The notes under the pieces: generated by a model
The model's input: only the letters and a program-made list of their open reading frames with translations
The model's database searches: none
Told to the model about the DNA's origin: nothing
NCBI GenBank assembly: GCA_963422465.1
Contig: OY730172.1
Location: 2,914,001 to 2,978,000 of the forward strand
Reading direction: 5' to 3'
DNA length: 64,000 nt
From: Lichina pygmaea
Lineage: Eukaryota > Ascomycota > Lichinomycetes > Lichinales > Lichinaceae
Translations under genes and position numbers: made by a program
Shown here: piece after piece, positions 57,322 to 64,000 of the stretch
Layout of the letters: each line of letters starts with the position of its first letter
How positions within the stretch are numbered: the stretch's first letter is position 1

Positions 57322-57608
57322 TGTCAGCCGGAGGAGTGAGAAGACCAGTCCTTGCTCACTGCTAGAGCCAAGTTCACGTGAGAGAAGAGAATTCTCACTG
57401 TATATTGGTGTCAACCAGGGACTTGACAGGGAGTTGATAGCCCGAGGATTTGCAGGGGTTCAGAGATCAGCCTCCCCCTGAGTGACAGCTAAATTGTTTG
57501 TCTGCACGTGACAGTGTGCAGAGTTTTCTTCTTGGTTGTCACTCCTAGATTCTTAGTTAGAGAGAATAGAATGAACACACTCATTCCCCAGCCAGCCGCT
57601 GGTTCACA
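57322..57608 (+). repeat. 3' LTR of the copia relic
   Basis: 287 bp, preceded by ctgggggggtg as polypurine tract and followed by GTACT. Most differences from the 5' LTR are CpG changed to TpG or CpA here. Confidence 0.92.
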
Positions 57609-57613
57609 GTACT

Positions 57614-57830
57614 CAAGAACGAAATTCTGGTAACTTGATGTGATAAGGTGAGCAGAGATCTACCTTGACCAATCATGCCTGGCTATATAACACATGCTGG
57701 ACAATCAACACTGCTATCACTATGGAGGTGATCAAGTCATAGGAAATAACTTTTGGGTCTTTGATGATCTTAGGCACAGTACAGCTTCTGCGTGAGAATC
57801 CTGCAGATATGGCATCTGCAGGCAAATATC
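57614..57830. other. Unassigned host sequence between copia and M2
   Basis: Continuation of the target locus left of 45130. No gene or motif is supported. Confidence 0.4.
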
Positions 57831-57832
57831 TA

Positions 57833-58862
57833 CCCGTGTCTTGAAGGTACTTCATACCTCCCACTTCCTCGCAAGCGAGGTCGGGACACCCTTACTCCGT
57901 AAGGGTGTCTGACAGCGCAACAGTGTGGACAGCGCAACAGTCCCACACAAAATTAAGCTGAATTGGTGTCGACCATCTTCAAACCACCATAACTTCTCAA
58001 CAACATGGTCAAATCATACACTGAGGCTGAGGATCATATCCAGGAAGCTCTTGGTTCCATTCTTCCGGACACAGAGTTCTCAATCCCAGAATAGCTAGCA
58101 GATTCAATGTTCCTGCACAATGTCTTGAAAGTCACCTCAAGGGAACTACTTCTTGAAGTGGCAAGATTCCGGCCAACAGGAAGCTCTGTCCAGCTGACAA
58201 GGCAGTAGTGGCTAGAGCAAAGGAGGAAGCAAAGGCAGTGAAAGAAGTAGAGAAAGCAGTAGTAGCTAAAGTGAAGGAAGATGTAAAGATAGCAAAAGAG
58301 ATAGCAAAGACAGCAAAGAAAGCAATGCAGATGATGATGGTAGGACATGGTGGGGTAACATTAGTGGAGCCGGTGATAGAGGAGTGAGCGACAGCGGAGC
58401 CAGTGATGGTAGAGCCAGCAATCACCAGTCTTTCAACAACACCACAAATCTCCGGACAAGGCGACACCTTGGGTACTGATAGAATATCTGATGTAGAATC
58501 AGATAGGCCCATAAAATCTACAGTTTTATCACTCTGTTGTAAAGTTATTACTGTTGTAAATTTGATCTGTCAAGGATCTGTTATTGGTCTAGTAGCTACT
58601 ACAGTTTCTCAGCAATGCTATAAAATTTACGAGAGTTCTAAAACTTCAGGGACTATACTAGAGAAGTAGGGGAATCAGATAAGGAAATCAGATTTCAATT
58701 TAGTCGTTACGTTGTGAAGTTATAGAACTGCAAAGCTGATTTTCTGGAAGATGACCGTTGCGCTGTCCACACCGTTGCGCTGTCGGACACCCTTATGGAG
58801 TAAGGGTGTCCCGACCGAGCTAGCGAGGGGAGGGGAGGTACGAAGTACCTCCAAGGCACGGG
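57833..58862 (+). mobile_element. TA-flanked long-TIR transposon M2 with a pogo-like transposase remnant
   Basis: 1030 bp between TA dinucleotides (57831-57832, 58863-58864). Ends are near-perfect inverted copies starting CCCGTG, with inverted similarity for about 130 bases. Same family as M1 but with a central coding remnant (58005-58384). The TA target agrees with Tc1/mariner-pogo transposons. Confidence 0.8.
58005..58384 (+). pseudogene. N-terminal fragment of a pogo/Fot1-like transposase
   Basis: ATG 58005 opens with MVKSYTEAEDHIQEALGSIL and meets TAG at 58092-58094. The reading then continues in the next frame as RIASRFNVPAQCLESHLKG, then a TGA, then a Lys/Ala-rich stretch to about 58384. 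This is the usual pogo-type helix-turn-helix start (YTE...ALxxI, a second helix with VPxxxLxxxLKG). One frame change near 58085 and two stops are visible. The catalytic domain is absent, so the element cannot move itself. Confidence 0.6.
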
Positions 58863-58864
58863 TA

Positions 58865-59378
58865 GCAGCAATCGACCACGATACCGGTATAGCGCGTGAT
58901 GGCGTTTCGCCCTGGGTCACGTTGCTCGTAATCCGTAGGAGAGCATAAGATAGCAATGCCACGTATCCTAAGTACTGGGATGAGGTGATATCGTCTGGAC
59001 AAGTCCTTCGTTGTTTGGAGGATACCGATCTGTTAGGATTGCAACACTGCCAAGGTCCAATCTCGGGAAGGACACGGCGGGCTGCAGAATAGAGGCTGAA
59101 TAGGGACCGAACAGGGGTTGAATTCGTGTATATAGCGAGTGTTTTTTCCTAGAGAAATTGATAACAGCTCTTCCCTGCCTCCCAGCTCCAACACGATCGA
59201 CGTGCCGGAATTATCACGTGACTCCCCCATTTACGCGTTTCGGCGTCGCATGTCGCCTACTCTCTCCTACCAGTCACGCCAGTCACGCCAGTCACGTCAG
59301 TACCGCACACAAGATCGAATCTCCACTTCTTTGCAGGTTGTCTCTTCAGTACGGTACGCTGTAAAGAACATTGTCAAA
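58865..59378. promoter_or_regulatory. Upstream region of the acidic-protein gene
   Basis: 514 bases. A TATA-like tatatag lies at 59130-59136. A short direct repeat cagtcacgc occurs at 59271-59300. Open frames upstream of ATG 59379 exist, including another ATG at 59250 in the same frame, so the start is not certain. Confidence 0.4.
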
Positions 59379-60338
59379 ATGTTGGTGGCCATGTCACAGT
59401 TTACGCCACCGATCAATCACCAGACGCAGTGCAGTCCACCTCGACCATCGCCGCTCTCGACACGCTCGGTCAACATGCCAAGTGAGGTCGCGTGTCTTTC
59501 CGCAGGAAAGGAAAGCACGATGAGCTACTTCTCCAAGCCGTCGTCTGCATCATCACCGTCATTCGCAACGCCACCGCGACAGGCTTCGTTACCCACTGGG
59601 GATGCAGCACAGCCCGGGCCGCGGCTCCCGGAGGGCAGCCAAGCATCACGACCAACCAACGCACGGACGCCCTTCTCAAAAAGGCCGTACAAACCTGTCC
59701 CATCATCGTTGTCGTCTTGCGTTCCTGGCAACAGATCTGCCACCAGGGAGAGCGCTGCCGAGGGCAGGCGTGAGAGGCGCCGCAATATGTTCTTGAAGAA
59801 GGTCAAGCGAGACAGCGAGGAGCAACGATGGCAGGCAAGGGGAGGCGACGAGCACATATACCGGAAGGTGTACGTCATGGAACGGATGCGATGGAAGGAA
59901 TACCAGGAGCGCACAGCGAGGCTTCTACAGCCGTCCGTGGATGAGGAACTGGAGCTGTGGATGGACGGTAAGCTACCTCTGCGTGTTCTTCCATTTCGCG
60001 GGCCGCCAGAAATTAGACATTCGTCCCACCAGTACCATCTCGCGTACATCGATCTCATCCGATCTCTTCCCTCTTCCCCGAACCATATGCCTGCCCCACG
60101 CTAACGCTCTCTTCTCAGACGTAACATTGAACGACCAGTCCGAACCCCCAGAATTTCCCGATCTACCCGAAACGCAAGAGGACGACGACGACATAGAGTA
60201 TCTCCTTTCGCAGCGCACAGACGACGACATGAGCAATCTCAACCACAGCCACGGTCACAGTCACAACCGCAACCCCTACGACGGAGTCCCGCACGCTTCA
60301 TGGCCATCAACATCTCAGCCAGCAGACACGGCCATGTT

Positions 60339-60386
<48 letters not shown>

Positions 60387-60777
60387 ACTATTCGACGAGA
60401 TCTTCCGACTAATGGAGCTCAGCCAAGAAGATCTACGCGCAAGTGTCAGCGTCGCTCCGAGCGCCAACTTCTCTTCTGCCGGCGATGACATGTCTCGTGC
60501 TACCGGCATTGTCACCTATTCGCTGTCGTCATTCATGTCAGCCGAGCCAGACGAGGCATCGCCTGTGCGAGGTGCACGACATGGATATCACCGTATCGAC
60601 GACGATGATCTTTCAAGCACAGGTGCTCAGCATGGAGATGATGATCGATCTACTGAATGTGGCCATGGACCTGAAGACGGATCCGCAGATGAAGCTGTCC
60701 ATGAACCTGCAGATGGAGGTGGACCTGGACCTGGACCTGGACCTCGAGACGGCGAGATGGACACCTCAGGTGGCTGA
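59379..60777 (+). CDS. Unrecognised acidic, low-complexity protein
   Basis: Two exons, 59379-59967 and 60119-60777, intron 151 bases with GT-AG; 415 residues. The N-terminal third is Ser/Pro-rich. A basic helical segment about residues 135-190 (RRERRRNMFLKKVKRD and KVYVMERMRWKEYQERTARL) looks like the conserved core. Exon 2 is very acidic and contains a run of 14 Asp, then ELFDEIFRLMELSQEDLR, a short amphipathic motif of the kind seen in nuclear interaction partners. I do not recognise the family. Nuclear location is a guess. The start could instead be the in-frame ATG at 59250, adding 43 residues; 59379 is preferred because of its caaaATG context. It is convergent with PEX19. Confidence 0.6.
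60343..60384 (+). repeat. (GAC)14 coding run
   Basis: Fourteen perfect GAC codons for Asp; likely length-polymorphic. Confidence 0.95.
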
Positions 60778-61021
60778 ATCAACTGTAGTCTACAGACTTT
60801 TTTTGACTTGCACGTTGCTGTACTACGTATTGTACTACTTACTGTACTACTTACTGCCTCACTCACTGCATCTCTCACTATATTACTTCCTGTACCAGTG
60901 AATGAAGGACACGTCATATGCTTACCACACTATCTAGCGAGATAGTATGGCTACGGTACTTGTATTGCACTCGCTTGGTACAGCAAAGGAGAGTGCTTGG
61001 CAATTCTTTGCATTTGTCGGG

Positions 61022-61058
<37 letters not shown>

Positions 61059-61731
61059 CGAGAGGCTTCCTTCTTTCCCCTGTGTCTATTGTGTCTCTGC
61101 TCTCTCTCTCACTGTTCAATTCTCTCTGCATCTGTCTCTGTTCTCTTCTCTCTCTTGCCTCTCTTGCCTCTCTGCCTCTCTTGCCTCTCTGCCTCTCTGC
61201 CTCTCTTCTCTCTCTGCTCCCTCTGTGTCTCTTGTCTGTGTCTGTGTCTATGTCTACCTCTGTGTCCCTGGTCCGCCTACTCTACCTGATACCCTCGTAA
61301 AAGGTTCATACCCAATACGCAAAGGAATATCAAAAACAATGGAGAGACCGAAGAGAAAAGAGCAAGAAGAGCCGTGGCGGAAAAGAAGTGGTGAGAAGAG
61401 TGAGAGCATTGATAGAAGGATGGGAGAACAGAGCGATTTTGGGAAGAAGTAAGAGAAAAGTATGGTCGTGGGGGAGTTTTGTCTTTGAGAGAGTTGTTCA
61501 GTCGTTTGAATAAGTACGTACTGTATGTAGACACAGAGGCAGAAAGACATGAGAATAGTCCAAATGTTTTTCCTACTGCTGATGACAAGCGGCGTCGAGT
61601 TCTTTGAGGACGTCGTCGACGCCGTCGACTTCGCCGGCGGCGCCTCTGGCAGAAGTGTTCCCCACCAGATCTGGCGGTGGAGAGCCAGAGACTACAATCT
61701 GCCATTTCCATATTTGTTAGAGGATAAAACT
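60778..61731. other. Convergent intergenic region with poly-G and CT-rich tracts
   Basis: 954 bases between two stop codons. It holds a run of 32 G at 61027-61058 and a CT-rich low-complexity stretch 61075-61265 built of tctctc and tgcctctc words. Frames in this stretch on both strands are products of the simple sequence. No gene is seen. Confidence 0.6.
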
Positions 61732-62945
61732 TTAGGGATGACGAGCGGTCATCTCGTTGTTGTCCTGGCCTACTGGGGGCTGAAGAGCTTGAAAAACGGA
61801 GGGTAATGAGGAAGAGAAATAGCGATCTCGGAAGGAATCGACATAAGAATGGACAACGACGAAGAAGAGATGAAATCTCACCTTCTGCATCCTCTCGACG
61901 ATCCACTCCCGATCCTCGGCATTGTCGTCGCTGTACCCGGCACGCTCGAAGCGCTCGACAATCTCCCTGACCAACACCATCTGTTCGTCGTACCTTGTCC
62001 GCTCGTCCTCGCTGATCGTCGTCCGATGCTCGCCGAGCCAGCCCGGAAAGCGCTCGTGTAGCTCCTTCATGTGCTCGTACATGACGTCTTTGTTGGTCAG
62101 CTGCTCCATCCACTCGAGCAGCATCTCTGGCACCTCTTCCTCGTCACCGTCTTCTGCAAGCCCCGTCTCTGCGGAGCCGGGCGCGAGATCGGGAGTGCCA
62201 TCCTTGGCTTCGCTTGCCTGCAGTTGCTTGATCAGCTCCAACAGAAGCTCCTCGGGAACGGGATCGTCCGAGAGAGAACCTCCAGGTGCTGAGGTGGAGG
62301 CGGTAGCCGCGGCGGTGGCTTGTTCGCCGGACTGCTGCATCCGGTGCATGGTTCGCTGGATGGTTTCTTGAAAGGACTCTGTGGGGTCCACCGCGGTCGA
62401 GGAGGGGGCGTTAGATCCGACTTTGGACTCGAGAGAACCATCGGGTTTTATGGGCCCATTCACGCCAGATGCTGCGACTGTGGCATGGCTGGTGTCGTTG
62501 ACGAGGCTTTCAAACTGCCGACGCATCTCTGGCTTGTAGATCCGTCAGGCTTCTGCTCTTCGATGGGACGTCATGGTCGTACAAGCTCACCGAGCTCTCC
62601 AACTCGCCCAGTAACTCCGCCATGCCGGCCTCGATGTGCTTGGAGAGTTCGTCTTCTGGATTTTGACCGGCAGGCTGCTTCTGCTGGGGTGCATCATGTC
62701 CGCCGAGGCTGCTCGGAAGCGGCGTAGACCTTGAGCTGTCTTCTTGCCTCTTCTCGACATTGACCTTTGGTAGCGCGGAGAACTCATCCAGCACGTCTAC
62801 ACACGGGAGTCAGAATGCCGAATATGATGCGAGATGCGGATATCAACACTACCAGACCATCAAGATCGTCGAGGTAGTCTTCGTCGGGATCCGGCGCATC
62901 CTCCGTGACCTCAGCTGAGGGCCGGCGCGGGTCGTCTCGCTCCAT
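61732..62945 (-). CDS. PEX19: Peroxisomal membrane protein import receptor Pex19
   Basis: Four exons on the minus strand: 62945-62858, 62796-62591, 62532-61882 and 61779-61732; 330 residues. The N-terminus has the acidic start PDPDEDYLDDLDDVLDEFS, the Pex3-binding region of Pex19. The next part reads IEAGMAELLGELESS|PEMRRQFESL across intron 2. The C-terminal helical domain (EELLLELIKQLQA, EVPEMLLEWMEQLTNKDVMY, MKELHERFPGWL) binds targeting signals of peroxisomal membrane proteins. Pex19 escorts these proteins from the cytosol to Pex3. The last exon boundary is the least certain: I chose the acceptor that keeps frame and gives a short tail ending TARHP. No clear CaaX farnesylation box appears at this end, which is unusual for the family and may mean the last exon is misjudged. 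Confidence 0.92.
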
Positions 62946-63144
62946 CGTGAGCGGTTTTGTCTTAGCTGGAGCTGTGTGGGGTGAGCCTTCAAGGCACAAT
63001 CAAGTGGCCAGTTGAAGATCGGGCGGAAACATGGTCACCGTTGGTTATTTGGTCCACGCTGGTGATCTAACCTCGGCTCATCCCATGCCGTACGGTACGG
63101 TACGGTACGGTACCGTACAGTACAGTACCGTACCAGTGCGTACG
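62946..63144. promoter_or_regulatory. PEX19 upstream region with GTACG palindromic repeats
   Basis: About 200 bases between PEX19 and transposon M3. Positions 63089-63144 are a run of GTACG/CGTAC words (tacggtacggtacggtac and variants), which is self-complementary. Similar short words occur at 33706-33730, 36177-36203 and 42446-42470. Confidence 0.4.
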
Positions 63145-63146
63145 TA

Positions 63147-63545
63147 CCCGTGCCATGGGGAGGTATTACCCCCCTCATCCCATCCCTTCGGTACGTCCGG
63201 GACCTCCACCGGGAGGGGTGTCAGACAGTTCAACAACCCAGACAGTTCAATGATCACTTTCTTGTCAGAATTAACTGCAATGTCTATATTTCCACAACAC
63301 AACAACTAGATTAAGACGTAAGTGGCTTATTTGATTCCTATACTTCTGCACTATTATCTCTGAAGTTATAGACTTCTCTAGATTTTTGTGGTGTCGCTGA
63401 GAAGTCATAATAGTGGTCACTCAATAAACAAGAGGTTTCCAGTAACATTAATTTTACAACACTTATAACTCCACAACTAGATACTTCCGTAGACAAGTAG
63501 CAATTTTTATGTCTATCTGATTCCCCTACTCTTATACGTAAGTTC
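63147..63545. mobile_element. TA-flanked long-TIR transposon M3, partial
   Basis: Left end CCCGTGCCATGGGGAGGT after TA (63145-63146). It shares inner segments with M1, such as gtggtgtcgctgagaagt. No right end is found before the Tc1/mariner-like sequence begins near 63545, so it is truncated or interrupted. The right limit is approximate. Confidence 0.6.
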
Positions 63546-63677
63546 GTTCGCAAAGTATTACCGGCTCAATACTTTTGGTGGTCTCATGAATTTTCGGGTA
63601 AACCACGGTAGAAAGCTGATCCTCGATCGACCGACCGACTCGACCGACTTGACCAACTTGATCAACTCAGCCACAAA

Positions 63678-64000
63678 ATGCTGAAGACGAAGAACTACAC
63701 TGTTGCAGACTGAGTCCAGGCTCTTACTCTGGCTGAAGAAGGTAAGTCTCATGCTGAAATCAGCAGTATTACTGGAATATCCTTGTCGCAGATCACACAA
63801 CTCTGCAGAAAGGCCAGAGAGCGAGGATTCAACCTATCAGTCTCCAAGCAGATCACAGGAGAACATGTGCAGGATGCACCAAAGACTGGCCGGCCTGAAG
63901 TGATAGACAAGGAGAAGGAGAAGCAGATGCTGGAGCTTGTACAAGCAACCCATGAATCCTGAGAGATGTCAGCAGCAGAAATTGCAAGGGAGATTGTGAT
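63678..64000 (+). pseudogene. Tc1/mariner-type transposase, N-terminal part, broken
   Basis: ATG 63678 begins a frame with two homeodomain-like helix-turn-helix segments: LAEEGKSHAEISSITGIS...ITQLCRKARERG and, after a GRP linker (DAPKTGRPEVID), KEKQMLELVQATHES...MSAAEIAREI. This is the DNA-binding half of fungal Tc1/mariner transposases. In-frame TGA codons at 63711-63713 and 63960-63962 break it. The DDE domain would lie beyond the window. A mariner-like end (caatacttttgg) lies at about 63570. Confidence 0.75.

Larger units (their letters stand above)
45135..57608 (+). mobile_element. Ty1/copia retrotransposon relic with nested insertions (fossil)
   Basis: LTRs of 287 bp (TGTCAGCC...GGTTCACA) flanked by duplication GTACT (45130-45134, 57609-57613). 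Parts: primer site 45423-45434; copia-type gag from ATG 45513 to about 46240; a Cys/His-containing stretch about 46370-46440; aspartic protease region about 46714-46990; then a 15-base minisatellite that continues, split by G3 copy D and a solo LTR, up to the purine tract before the 3' LTR. No integrase, reverse transcriptase or RNase H sequence is visible within its borders. Broken, with about five interruptions in what remains. LTRs differ at about 13 of 287 sites by eye (4-5%). Confidence 0.88.

Noticed and set aside
60997-61452. Gly-rich and Ser/Leu-rich proteins over the poly-G and CT-rich tract
   Set aside because: Products of homopolymer and simple sequence in three frames; no ATG context, domain or intron.
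1-64000. Bacterial-style features (operons, ribosome binding sites, riboswitches)
   Set aside because: Introns, eukaryotic proteins and retrotransposons show that this is a nuclear fungal sequence.

Overview
The window is nuclear DNA of a filamentous ascomycete (Pezizomycotina). The host genes have short spliceosomal introns (51 to 151 bases), encode typical fungal proteins (a J-domain membrane protein, a DUF2408/UPF0662 protein, ribosomal stalk protein P1, a PQ-loop vacuolar transporter, a mucin-like membrane protein, Pex19), and sit between blocks of fungal transposons. I cannot name the species. There is one 200-base run of N (1074-1273).

Layout. 1-763: end of a J-domain gene. 1274-33492: a 32-kb island made only of nested transposable elements. 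34113-42180: a compact host block (DUF2408 gene and P1 divergent; P1 and the PQ-loop gene tail to tail; a long-TIR transposon; a mucin-like gene). 42181-45134: a gene-poor stretch with weak coding traces. 45135-57608: a Ty1/copia relic that contains a Gypsy element, which itself contains a LINE, plus a solo LTR and a split minisatellite. 57833-58862: a second long-TIR transposon. 59379-62945: an unrecognised acidic-protein gene and PEX19, tail to tail. 63147-64000: a third long-TIR element and the start of a Tc1/mariner transposase relic.

Transposons. I see three Gypsy chromodomain families: G1 (1972-8300, plus an older relative at about 26037-33492), G2 (19380-25915) and G3 (13520-18896, 27723-33040, 47433-56181, and two solo LTRs). 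There is one copia relic, several Tad-like LINE copies, one tRNA-headed SINE sharing the LINE tail, an uncharacterised GC-rich repeat X fused to a LINE, and TA-flanked DNA transposons. Most insertions have exact target-site duplications, so the nesting order can be read directly. All Gypsy and copia copies are fossils with interrupted coding regions.

Main observations. (1) G1 and G2 both carry, antisense and between the chromodomain and the 3' LTR, an open frame with the exact spacing of a fungal Zn2Cys6 (Gal4-type) cluster followed by a coiled coil; both families, and not G3, have palindromic tandem repeats in U3. (2) All three Gypsy families show Tf1-like self-priming architecture: an 8-9 base segment 36-60 bases after the LTR TATA box is complementary to a site two bases past the 5' LTR, with a compensatory pair change between G3 copies. 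(3) LTR pairs differ almost only by transitions at CpG, pointing to methylcytosine decay rather than classical RIP. (4) A LINE-X chimera and a LINE-tailed SINE are flanked by clear target duplications. (5) The copia relic holds a Cys/Pro/Thr-coding minisatellite where polymerase genes are expected.
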